Source of the DNA: Naganishia liquefaciens
Taxonomy: Eukaryota > Basidiomycota > Tremellomycetes > Filobasidiales > Filobasidiaceae
Length of the DNA: 64,000 nucleotides
Direction: 5' to 3'
Assembly: GCA_013423385.1 (NCBI GenBank)
Contig: BLZA01000017.1
Coordinates: forward strand, 930,001-994,000
Shown here one piece after another: positions 23,238-37,600 of this stretch. The notes under the pieces were generated by a model. It was not told where the DNA came from, ran no database searches, and worked only from the letters and a program-made list of their open reading frames with translations. A program made the translations under genes and the position numbers. How positions within the stretch are numbered: the first letter of the stretch is position 1; every line of letters begins with the position of its first letter.

Positions 23238-26200
23238 TTATTCGCCAGGGCTATAGGCGGAAAACGACCGAGATCCGTGCTTCTTGTCAGAGTTTTTATT
23301 GGCGGCACGGAAGCTCGACTTAAGTCCTGACATGGCTACCGGCTGGAGGTTGAAGAATGACGCTCCATTTGTGGGCAATTGAACGGCTGCGAATCCCGTA
23401 GGTGTTCGGTTTTCCATCTGCGGAGTTTTCGAGGGTGTGGACGGTAGATCGAGTCCGAATGCGCCGCTCCGCTTCGTTGCGCTGATGCTGCTCTTTGCCA
23501 AGTGGTTCAGAGCGGAAGGACGATCGTTCGATGTAGGATTGAAGAGTGGTTGCTTGCGTGCGTTCGCCAACGAATCCCTGATCAACACAGCGTCATGTTC
23601 AGAGTTTAGCGCCGCACTCGCAATCTCCGCAGTGGACAGTCCTTGCGTCGCCAAATCGACGGCTGTATCTGTCTGAGCACGGTCCGCCTGCTTCCGGCGT
23701 TCTTCATCTAGCTTCACGATGGACAAGTGCTCGACGCGGTTCGACAAGTTCTCCAGCGCGTCACTCTCCCGCTGTAGACGGCTTTCCACCTTTCGCAAAG
23801 ACTCGTTCAAGCCCTCCAGAGCAGATGGACTATCGACAAATCATCAGCTTCATCGATAACGCTTCCTGGGCATCACGCACCGAAGGGGAATCCGTCCTGT
23901 TCGTTCTTGGCTGTTCTTGCGCTTGACAGCGGTAATCTGATCTTCAACAGTATTCAATTTGCTGACGACACTCTGGTTCAGAGCATTATCAGCCATGTGA
24001 TCTTCGATTATCCTGGCCTTCTGCTCACCTTGTATGACGCTCGAAGCATAATTTGATTCTCAGCCTGTTGAGGACCCAATTGCCGGGCTCTCAACCTCTT
24101 TCTGAATTCCGGATCATCACGAGCCCGCTTGTATCGAGCGCAATTTTCTGACAAACTGTCGGCTAAACGACAGAGAATGATGAGTTTGATGCCAGAATGC
24201 CATCTTGACTGGACAAGACGAACCTTTGCTCATGGTTGCCATGGCCCGTTTGACTTGTTCGTTGAGTTCGACACCTGCCTTGCGGATGGCTAAAACATTC
24301 TCGTAGCTATCCTTTGTCGCCTGACGAAAGACATCGAGGGCACTGAGATACCAGAACTCCGCAAGGGGGACATCGTCCTTGTTCGGTAATTGTCCTTCAA
24401 CGGCGCTTGACGCGATGTGGAAATCCTCGTTCTCCTTTGCCAGAATATTCAACTGCGTAACAGGATCCAGATGTTAGTATTTGAGATATAGCCATTATTC
24501 GCATAAGTCGAGACTCACCGACTTTAATTCTTCCTCCAGGAAGAGGAAGGCGTCGGAGAGCGCTTTCGTCATTCCATATTGCGCCTCTGATGCCGTTACG
24601 AGCGTTTTGGCCGGTGCTGAGTTGGACGTAACGCTCTCGGATAGCTCCTTCGAATTAGTAGGGTGAGAGACAGATACAGAAGAGAAAGGCGATTCTACTG
24701 GAGGAATTCTGACGTCTTTTTGCGATGTGGAGACGGAGCCCACTTTGTCTTGATCCATCGATTCTTGACTCTCCGATAGAGGTAAGCTAGTATTGGTCAA
24801 GGGAGAACTTTTCACTGGGGCGGTTGTAGGTGTCCGGAAACCAAAGGCGTTGGGTTTCGCATTAAGCGTGGAAGATGATGGCGGCTGCATTCCGACTCCC
24901 GCGGACGTTGTCTTCGGGCCTTCCGCGGGCTTTGTGGGCGAGGTTGAGAAAGAGAAGGGCGTGGCGGGTTTGAATACAGCACTTTCAGAAGCGGAGGGTG
25001 GTTGAATTCCGAAAAAATTGGGCACGCCGGCTTTGAGAGATCCCTTTGAAGCCGGCTCACTTGCAGGGCTTTGGACGGCCGGTGCAGAAACCGCAGGAAC
25101 GTCGAATGAGAATTTGGTAGGACTTTTCTTCACCGGTTCTGCAGGGTCCGAAGCGCTCGCCAGATTTTCCCATTCTTGTGCCGCAGCGTGGACCTTGGAT
25201 GGGTTGCGGGCATGGCCTTGCTTGGGCGAATCTACAGACGCGGCAGCGGAAACGTCTCCCTCAGAGACAGTACTGTCCTCTTGCAAGCCTGTTGAGTCTT
25301 GGGGTCGCTCCACCAGGACGGGAGATGACGAGTCCGAGGTCGCGCCGCTGCTGACACTAAGCTCGTTCTCTTGAAGCGCTCCCGCAGTCGATTCTGCTTC
25401 TGAGGCGTTCGTTGCTTCCTCTTCTTCTCCTTCCGATTCGGAGTCAGTCTCATTGCCCTCAAATTCTGTCCCCTGAATTTGATCGTTCTCATCTAGGCGA
25501 GAGACCTCGTCTTCTAGTACCTCGATAGTTGAAGCTTCCTCGGGGGTATGATTTAGCGTGACCTCGTCATCCTTATCTTTGGCAATGGCTGCTGCCTCAG
25601 TTTCTCCTTGGGCGTCCGGAAGTTCCAATGGAGCTGAAGAAGCAGACGGCGATGTCGCTGCATCGCTGTCTTTTTCAGGCGGCTTGGTGAGAGAACTTTT
25701 CGCCGGTGTAGATGTTGCACCGAATGGACTGGCACGCACCGCGCCGAATGAGGCAAAGCCGCCAGTACCGGTCAATTTACTTGGAGTGGAAAAGCCAGCA
25801 AATCCTCCTGTGCTAGGTATAACACTGAAAGAAGGTCCTCCTTCAGACGCGGGACTCGATGCGGCTGATGCGGTCGAACCAAAGGCGGACGCTCCGCCAA
25901 AGGCAGATGAGCCGAATGCAGGCTTGGCGCCGCCGAAGCCGCTCGTCTGTCCAAATTGGACGCCGGATGAAGGAGTCGACGTTTTAGGCTCTGCCGCCGC
26001 AGATGGACTCGGAGTGGCTGGCGGAGTGCTTGAGACAGACTTTGCGAAGAAAGAGCCCGATTGAGCAGGCCTTATGAAAGAGCTTGCGGCTTTAGGCGCT
26101 GTTTCTACAGGAGGCGCCGGGATGTCTTTCTTTTCCGCTGTAGCAGACTCGTCGGCCAAGGTGTCCCCGAATCCTCCTAGACTGAATGACGATGTGCCGC

Positions 26201-28668
26201 TTTCGGTTTTTTCCTCTAAACTCGACTCGGTATTTTTCGCGGAGGTTGAGGTAGCGGGATGTTTGGGATTTTCGGAGGCGGACTTTCCGAAGGCGGATGA
26301 GGTCCCAAATGCGGATGAGGCTCCGAATGCTGAAGACGCGCCAAACGCGGAGGTGGAACCGAAGGCAGATGATGCGCCGAAGGCGCTCGTAGGCTTTGTT
26401 GCGTCCTTTTGCGTTGGAGTGGATGTCGAGGCGAAACCGAAACCCGTTCCGGGTAGTTTGGACGCGGATCCTAGCGAAGCAGCGGGTTTTCCGAATGCTG
26501 AAGATCCGAATGCAGAGGTGCCGAAAGGTGATGCAGCGGGGGCGGGTTTTGCGGATGCACCGAAAGCGGATTGTCCGAAAGCTGAGCCGGAGCCAAATGC
26601 ACTCGCAGGCTTCACGCTGTCGCCGTTAGAACTAGCAGCATTTGCTCCAGCGGCTGGCCCAAAGGCGCTTGTGCCAAATGCCGTTTTCGCTGGCGGTGTC
26701 GAAGTGGGCGTCGATGGCTGTCCGAATGCACTTGCTCCGAATGATGGCTTGTTCTGCCCTGTAGCGACAACTCCAGTGCCGAAAGTGCTTGACCCGAAAG
26801 CAGGTGCAGCGATGGGTTTCGTAGCAGCTCCGAATGCGCTTGATCCTCCGAAACCCGCAGATACGCTAGGAAGACTGGTCGTGCTGCCGAAGCCGAACGA
26901 AGGTTTCGTTCCACCTGACGCGAAACCGAAAGCTCCACTCGGTTTCGAAGACGAACCGAATGCTGTTGATGCAGACGCGCTTGATGCGGGTGCTGGAGTC
27001 GTGGATGTAGATGTCAAAATATCCTGAGGCTTGATCATCTGTCCGTATTGCCCGTCTCGAGTATTGATAATATTGTAGACGACTATGATGCCATCGCTGG
27101 TGTATTCCAGAAGACGAGGCGCAGGCGGAAGATCCGGTTGGACTTCACCTCCTTCCATCTCTTGTTGAATCGGATCTTGACTCGTCAAATCGATCGCGAG
27201 GCCTAGTACCGTCGTGTCATCGGAGACAGAACCTTCTTTCGGATTCTCCTGCATGGGCACCCCTGGACGGGCACTTTCATCCGGTCGCAGTACGTCCCAC
27301 ACAGGCGGTTCTACTGCGTTTGTCGTAGCGTGCCCTTGCAATACGGAGATGTCAATCGCTGGCGCGGAGCTTACGAAAGCTAGATGTCGAAGGCGCTCGC
27401 CCCAATTCCGGATGTGCGCTGTGTTTCGGAAATTGCCAGATCGCTCTAGACCCCAAGCAGGAAGAATATCCTCGAAAAGGGTGTACGAGAAGATCACAGG
27501 CGAGGATTTGGGTTGCCTATGCAAAAGATACTGCTTCTGATCATTGATGGGTTCGGCGGTGCTTCCCACTTGCGTATTGTAGGTGGCCAGTAGCAAGTCG
27601 TTCTCCAGCCAGGCGATTGAAACCGGCGAGTAACCGCCATCCGCGGCCAGAGCTGGCGGTGGAGGGATCTCTGCCTTCTTTTCGCCCTCCGGTGTGTACT
27701 GCTCGATGATTCCATTCGACTTGCCGAGGACGAACTGTTTACCTTTCGGAGACCAAGCCACTGTATTTGTGAGATGAGCTTCTTTGTTCGTGAAAGGAGT
27801 ATCAGCGGGAGAACCCATACCAGAAGTAAACGGCTGTTCCAGTTTGCGCAATACTTTGGGATTTTGGTTGATGTCCAGAACGGCCAAAGAGGAATCACTA
27901 AGAGCCAAGACTAAATTTGGTAGACCGCCTTCAGGAGACGGGTTGGGAAGCAAGTTCAGGACCGGTGAGGCTAAATCTTTGAAAGTGTGCTCTGGGACGC
28001 TCTAACGTATGGGAAGGCAACTTAGAGCGTTGCTGTATATGGCGTGATGGCGGGCTCACCGTCCCACTTAGAATGCCCTTTACGTCCCAGACGTCAACGG
28101 TCCCATCCGTCAATCCTGCTAACACCTTTCGATCGCCCATAGCAAGCCTAATGAAATCAATGTAAGCAGTTTATCTCCTTTATCGGTCAGCACGATGCTT
28201 ACCGTATCCATTGCGGCCTCGACGCCAGTTTCACGCTCTTCTCGGGATCCGCTGTGGTGGTAGACGAGCTTTGCAGAGCTTGCTTGGCGATCTTATCGAG
28301 CTCAAAGACCTTCAGCGCTGTTGAGAGAGTGACGTTACGGCCGAGATATCAGGAGACGATCCTCGACTGGATATTTTGAAATGCTTACATTGCTCGTCAC
28401 CGATGAAGCACAGTCCAAAGAGGTTGGATACTGCCAGTAGGCTGCATTCCGCGGGCAATTCGGTCAATCTGCTGTGATCGAAGGAATCCGTAACTCGAAC
28501 ATGTACATCTGATCTCGCTGGCTTCTCAAGGCGGAGCCACTGTGAATAGAGGTATTAAAACACTTGATCATCTTGACTCGTGAAGCTCCTTACGTCTACA
28601 TCCTCCTCTGCAGCAATCACTTCCGGGGTCAACATCGCTTTGTGTGTTTGGTTTGAGTCCAGGGCCAT
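23238..28668 (-). CDS. NUP159: FG nucleoporin Nup159/Nup214
   Basis: Cytoplasmic-side nuclear pore protein; its N-terminal beta-propeller recruits the DEAD-box ATPase Dbp5 for mRNA export and its C-terminal coiled coil anchors it to the Nup82 complex (family knowledge). Reading the minus strand, short exons from 28668 encode WLRLEKPARSD and LLAVSNLFGLCFIGDEQ, followed by propeller sequence such as NTVAWSPKGKQFVLGKSNG. One exon of more than 1,100 codons (about 24495-27953) carries dense FG repeats of the SAFG/GFG type (roughly 25700-26980), then an acidic Ser/Glu-rich stretch. The final exons (down to 23238) hold heptad-like helices such as VESRLQRESDALENLSNRVEHL. I estimate about 1,600 residues. 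Confidence 0.92.
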
Positions 28669-29388
28669 TTTGGATATGGCTTTGGCCCAAATTGTGCTGT
28701 AGCTCGAATTGCTTCTCGAAGGGAATCGCCTCCGACGTCAAGAGGTAAAGAGGGAAACGACACTCTGGGCTTCAGGGTCTGCTCGTCGTCTGCAGAATGA
28801 AGAAGCTCGTCGATTGAGTCCGAGAGTACTTTTGTATGACGCGAGCCTCCAAGAACCGCTTGACCAGTATGCGTCCAGCGATATTCGTTGGTGCAGCATC
28901 AAGCAAAGTGTCGAGACTCATCATAGCAAGGAGGTTCGAGAGGATGAAACCACCATGCATATTCGATCACGCTCGAGCCTCGGAGGCACCATTAGGAGCT
29001 GACGACAGATCAGACAGCTAAAAGTACAAGTAGACCCAGCTACGGGCGATTCGCGACCTAGTAAATTAAAGTGATACTACTGCACCAGGTACATCGCTCC
29101 CGCAGTGCGCTATTGCATCGTACGTTTATGAAGCCTTTCATTAGTCAATATTCAGAAGTAGCTATACGGTGTTGAGAAGAGCCCAGTCGAGACTCTTGTG
29201 AATCTCTTCCAAACACACGGCCGAAGACGGCCAACACAGGTGAATGACCTCGGTCGCGAAGATGAGTGTGCGAAGCTGGTTGCGCGTGCGCTCTAGTCGA
29301 TGCAGCGTCCGAGCTTGTTCGCTGCCACTCCGCGATCTTTTCTAGACTTCATTCTACCTAGTCTCAGTAAATTAGATTCGCAGATGCT
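28669..29388. other. NUP159 upstream region
   Basis: 720 bp between the NUP159 start and the stop of the aldo/keto reductase, both on the minus strand. It should hold the reductase 3' UTR and the NUP159 promoter. The small open frames present look like chance. Confidence 0.5.
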
Positions 29389-30548
29389 TCAACCCATCCG
29401 GTTGGCAGCCTCGCGCAACGCCGTCTCCAGGCCTCTGATTTCGCTCGGCGAAAAATCTGGTGCAGACTCGACCGCAACGTCTTGAGCCATATGTTCCTCG
29501 GTTGTGGTGCCGGAAAGTGGAGTGATACCGATGCTAGACAAGAAAATGATTGTAGGAAAGTAGGTTGAGAAAGGGGTTTTCTTCACGGATGCAGAGACAC
29601 ATACCTCTGGCAGAACTTGAACAGAACCTGTTGCGGGGTGAGATTGTGACTTTCCGAAAGCTGTATAATGGGTTCACTCTTCAGCAGAGTAGGGTTCCCG
29701 GAAAGCGTCCAGAAGCTCCTGTGAGAGTGTAAAAAAATGGTGAGTTGCGCGTTCCTTGCGGTCCGAGACCTACTGATAGCGGATGCCATGCTCCCTGCAA
29801 ATGTCCAGAACTTAGAAAGGTGGGACCTTTATCAGTAGGGCCAACAGGACTCAAGAGCCAAGCGACTTACTCTCCCAATCCCAGCCGTTTCCCTCCCACC
29901 AGCGGTTTTGAACAATGCCAACAGGCACAGTGGCGAAGTCAATCATCTTCCGGAGTAGAGACGGCTGATATATATTGCTAATGCCGAGATGTCTGATCTT
30001 GCCATCAGCAACGAATGTTTCCAGTAGGCGCCATGCTTGAGTATTTTGCTAACGATCGACCGTGCAGTCAGAGGATCAATGCGGAGGGAAAGGTCCTTCT
30101 GCATACCTCGTAGGTGGGCAACGGGCTGTGCAACAGTAGTCCATCTACGTATTCTACCCCGAGTTGACGCAAGCTCGTCTGGACCGAGCTCTTGACCTGG
30201 CTCTCTACTGAGCTCTTCGGGTCGTAGGGTAACGGCTTCGAGGTGTCTTGCCCGCCCAGTGCTGTATACTTCGTCTGAATCCACAGCGAGGATCGAGGAA
30301 TCGAATGCTTGGACGAAAGTTCCGAGAGAGCTTGACCGACGAGCTCTTCTCTACGGAAACGGTACGATGTGGATTCAAAGTTGAAAAAAAATCTCTCCTC
30401 GGCGTACTGACCGGTAGTGTTTGGGCTGACATGCCGTATCAATCCCGTTGAATCCCGAGAGAACTGCCTTGACAACAAGATCGGCTGTGCGCTCTTTCTT
30501 CCATGCTGTTCCGTAGACAATCTTGGGCATTGGCATGGGTGTGAGCAT
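29389..30548 (-). CDS. Aldo/keto reductase
   Basis: NADPH-dependent oxidoreductase of the AKR superfamily with a predicted TIM barrel. The minus-strand exons join as VYGTAWKKERTADLVVKA, GFNGIDTACQPKHYREELVGQALSEL (intron inside HYR), SSLWIQTKYTALGG, YVDGLLLHSPLPTYE, LLETFVADGKIRHLGISN, IVQNRWWEGNGWDW and SIGITPLSGTTTEEHM. The catalytic set is visible: Asp in IDTA, Tyr in KHY, Lys in QTKY and His in LLLHSP. Four or more short introns are present. ATG 30548 is the first in-frame Met upstream of the barrel start. The substrate is not predictable. The gene is head-to-head with lysyl-tRNA synthetase, 304 bp apart. Confidence 0.85.
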
Positions 30549-30852
30549 TTTCAATTCGGGTATGTTTGATGGATAGACCGATAACACTTGTGCAGATCAG
30601 CTTCGAGAGGGGATGGACGGTGAAGCAAGATGATCTACGAGAGTGGTGAATGCCGTGGATGACGAATGGGTAGGGTTTGATGCTGTTTACTTTTCGATTG
30701 ACACGCCATTTGCGCTGAAACGCAAAATCCGAAAATGTGGACCCGTTATCAGCTCCTGATTGCCCGGTAGAGCTCCTGGTAGCATCCAAGGTCTCTTCAC
30801 AAGGCAACAGGTGATCTTGTGTCAAAAAGCTCTGTTCCCGTCGTTTGAGTGC
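30549..30852. promoter_or_regulatory. Divergent promoter of aldo/keto reductase and KRS1
   Basis: 304 bp separate the reductase start codon from the upstream KRS1 ATG. I see no distinctive repeat or operator in it. Transcription starts within this stretch would decide whether the long or short KRS1 form is made. Confidence 0.5.
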
Positions 30853-33388
<2,536 letters not shown>

Positions 33389-34607
33389 TCATTACAGTTG
33401 TTATCAGGATAGGTAGCTCTTGATGAGGCATACTTGGCGTGAAACATTCGGAGCATCGTCGATGGAGCTCGACATATGAGAGATTGGTACAACGTTGCGA
33501 TTGAGAGCTATGATACAAGGACCCTGCCATAATACTCGCTTGGGCGAAGAATGTGCCCTGACACGGCGGATGTTGATCGACCGACACCATTCGTATAGCT
33601 TGTCTGTTGTCCCATCAAGTGATTCTCCAGTCTGGCTATGTATCTTTATCGCCTGGTGGATCCCATTTGAGGCGAATTGCCCGATCATGCTGCACTGAGA
33701 TCTTCTTGAACTTGAATTTATGATATGATTGGCCGTGTTCAGCTCATCAATATTGAGACGGCCATGGCAACACATGCCAATGATACGTATGGCGACAGTC
33801 GTTCCCCTAGTCGGCGGAAAGATCAGCATCTCAGACCGGATCAACAGGAAGCGAAAGGTACGAACCAATTCTTGCGCATTTCCAGAAAAGGCCCAAGAAT
33901 CTGCAAATACACCCAAGTTGGCAAGCCTAGCGGATGGGGCTGCTGTTGACGCTACTCACCCTTCTTTATTCCTGTCCACTATACTCGGCATCGTCCCTCT
34001 GACATATGTACATGTACATATCAGCAGCAGCAGAACCAGGAGAAGCGACTGAAAGTTGAAGAGCGCCGACTGTAAAAAAGAGGGTCTGAGCTTCATTTCA
34101 GTCGATTCGAGCGCTGTTCCACTTGCCATCGTTCTCAAAGTCGTGATCAATCGCTGTGCGTTCCAGAGTCGATGACCTGGGTGACGACTGTCTGCTCACG
34201 GGCTTGAATCGCTCTGCTTTCAACCAACTATTGCAGACCTGGGAAAGACCAGAATCGCAGGACGTGACGACACCCGGCGTTAGCTAAGCAATTCCTTCGG
34301 GTCCGCAACGCGGGAAACGCGGATGGACATAGCGATGTCTATTCTGCGCAAGAGACCGGTCAACACGCCATGCCCATTGAGCTCGGCCTTTCTCGTTCGC
34401 ACACGTCGGCCTCGCAACGCCCTCCCAGATTGCATATCACGACACACCCGGCAGGATCTGGTGGGCGTCCTTTTAATCGCAGAACGTCGGCCTTGACGCG
34501 AATTCAGACGATCACGTCCAATCACTGACCATATCGAAATGACCTAACGACTATTCGATCCTGATTCAAGACGACACGCCTGATACAGCTCAGAACGCGC
34601 AGCAGAA
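33389..34607. other. Gene-free region between KRS1 and RhoGEF
   Basis: About 1.2 kb holding the KRS1 3' end and the RhoGEF promoter. A minus-strand open frame of 170 codons at 33404-33916 lacks an ATG at its start and resembles nothing known. No RNA gene was recognised. Confidence 0.5.
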
Positions 34608-37600
34608 ATGCGTCCATCTGGGCCTCGTGTGAGGTCGAATGACCCTAGACAGCAGCGGCAACCTGTTTCGGCGTCTGTATCTTCATCTTCCGCCTCGCGG
34701 CAGCCGCCAGTCCGGAATGGCCCACCTGCAGATCGCGACCAGGTATTCGCGTCCATCTTTGGACGTTCAGCAGGCGGACACCATACAGCTGCAAACTCCG
34801 CACACTCATCGCCTGGGCCGCAAGGACACAACTATCCAGCGAATCTCGCACCGGCTCATGCATACCCGCAACAGCAATTTATAGCTGCGAGTCACGACCC
34901 GTACGCACATTCGGGAAGACAGCCCATCTCCAATGCTGGTTATGAGGCCTTTGCACCTCCTCTGCCGCCACCGACCGGGCACTACGGACAGATACCACCC
35001 AGTCTGGCAGGACCGCGGGATAGGCCAATGATGCGCGCTGGCACCGATTTTGATCGAGATTCGCAGAACAATGCTTACAGATTTGAGGTAAGTCCGTGCA
35101 TGCTCAATGTCTCAGAGCGGTACTCATATTCCCTTCAATGTCAAGCCTGATTATCCGCGCGCACGCCGAACATCAACAACACCGTCCGTTGACGGATCAT
35201 CAACTTTCTCTTCACGGTCATCTTTGGGAGGATATCCGGCCGGGGCTCCAGCAGGCTTCACTTCCATTACTTCTCCCGGATCTGCCTTGCCGTATGACCG
35301 TGATCCCGGACAGCCTCTGCAGACACGAAGTGTCTCCGGAGCTAGCTCGTCGACAGCGTACCCGATGAATGACCCATATAATCGTCCTCAACGAGATAGT
35401 TCCCTGTTGGCGACTGCAAAATTGGCGCACAACAACTCAATTACCTCCAATCGGTCGATCGGGAATGCAGCTTCTGGCCCTGCCTACGGCGGTCGACATG
35501 AACCCACGACAGTTCATCAGCATACTTCCGCTATGGATTCCCCTGGATCCATGTACGACTCTATCTTTGAAACTGCATTCGCAAACTCGTCGACCACGTC
35601 TCTGCCTCATGCTCAGGGACAGTCGCCAAAACCTCTGGCCGTACAAGCTTCCATAGACAGAAGTGATGCGGATTCACCGCCTCCGGAGTACTCGACATAT
35701 GCCCCGCATGAGGTCACGGCGTCTAGCACAATGCGCCCGTATCAAGCTGGAGCCGTTTCGCGATCCGGTATTCCAGCCCTTCCTGAAATCGTTAGAGATG
35801 CGGAAGGACTGCGTTTATTCGATGATTCAGCAGGACTGGATGAGTCGGTTCGCAAGAGCTATTTCTCCCAAAACAGTGGTTCTGTCGCAATGCGAATGTC
35901 TCCCAGTCGGTCCTCGGGTCAACATTCATACGAGGACGAGATGAGAGGTACGTTAATCCAGCCTTGCTTCTCAGGCATGTCTGTATTCTTGCAAGAGAAA
36001 GGCTAACGGAATGCCGGATTCCTTAGACTACGTACATCCAGTCGGCTTTCGCCAAGAGGTGTATGGCGCCAGAACTCACCGGCGGCAAATGTCGAACTCG
36101 TCTATCATTTCCACGGGCAGCGGGCAGAGTGGTTACGCCAACGCTGCGGGAGTCAGCCGTAGCAATTCGTGAGTGCCCTCGCCGGAATGTTAGATGTCAA
36201 GCTCATGCGGGCCGTTTGACGCAGACACCTGCTTTCCATGGAATCCAGTTCCCGTTTATCTGACGCGCGCGGCTCACCCATCATGGCGTCTCCCACGGCG
36301 GGATCTGTATCGGATTTCTTTCCGGGTGGAGCAAATTCAAGACCGCATCGTCTCAGCGCAGGTCCTTCAACCGAGAGCATACGCAGCTTGCCCTACATCG
36401 CTGGAGGCAATCTTCAAGCGGGTCAACGGACGAGTCATGGTTCTATCGATGCCCGCTCGACAAGTTTCTCGGGCGCCCAGGCAAATCGCGATGCTGCAGT
36501 AACGGCTGTGAGGACGGGATCTCTCGGACATGCAGGGAGATTCGGTCGGTCACAGACGGCAGGCGGGGTATCCGGTGGCATTCCATCGCCTTCATCACAT
36601 ACTTCGGAACTCGGTGCGAAAGCGCTGCGATCGAAACCGCCATCCATGAGCCAAGCCGGGCGACATAGATTCCTGGATGTATATCCAGCCTTACTTTCGC
36701 GTGTCGCGGAAACGTTCCGTCAACACATTCCTCTCTCGGATCGGGTCAAGGACGGTTTGTCTTACAAGGATGCTTTCGACGGCAAGGAAGCCCTGGACTT
36801 GCTCTGCGATATCATTCGCACGCCAGATCGAAATCTGTCTATGCTTGTTGCCCGTTCTCTGGAAGCGCAGAAGTTTTTTCACGAAGTGACTTATGGAGGA
36901 TACAGATTCAAGGACGATCCTACGGAGCTATATCGATTTAAAGATCGTCTTCCAAGCCCTTTTCCAGGTGCGGAAAACGGTATGCCCGATGTGGACTTGG
37001 AGCTCAACACAACGGGTGGTTCGTTCCGGCCTGGCATTCGGCCGACATCCAAGGGGTACTCATCGGGCTCGCTGTCTTCCCCTATCAACTCGACGTCCGC
37101 TTCACCTCTGGTTACACCGCACACAGCTCACGATGCATTGAAGAATCCGGATGACGCTACTGTTCAGCCCTCTAATGACTACGCTTCGGAAGACGTCTCG
37201 CTACCCACCGGTGTATTCATACTTTTATCGGCTTGCTATTCGCCTACTTGCTCAAAGGAGAAACTCTGTTATTCACCCAGCTGTCCCAGAAGGGCAGATC
37301 AGCAAAGGAGGCTAAATCTCAAGGTACAACCCGCCTTGACACGCAAGACAAGCGATGAGTCTCTGGTAGAAGTCAAGGTAAAGTATTACGATCCAGAGGC
37401 CGTGAGAATCCGTTGATTTATTCTCCGGTCAAATTTCACAGGAAACCGGAACGCTATGGATACATTCGGTACCGAAAGAAGTCGTGGACAGTGTCGACGA
37501 ACGCGAGATGCGACGTCAGGAAGCCATCAATGAACTCATTTATACAGAGCGAGATTTCGTGCGAGACATGGAATACCTAAGAGACGTAAGCAGTCTATAA

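Noticed and set aside
26074-27027. Open frame of 317 codons on the plus strand
   Set aside because: It is the antisense of the FG-repeat exon of NUP159. The repetitive codons keep the opposite strand open, and its composition mirrors the FG repeats.
33404-33916. Minus-strand open frame of 170 codons after KRS1
   Set aside because: It has no ATG at its start, no recognisable domain and lies antisense to the probable KRS1 3' UTR.
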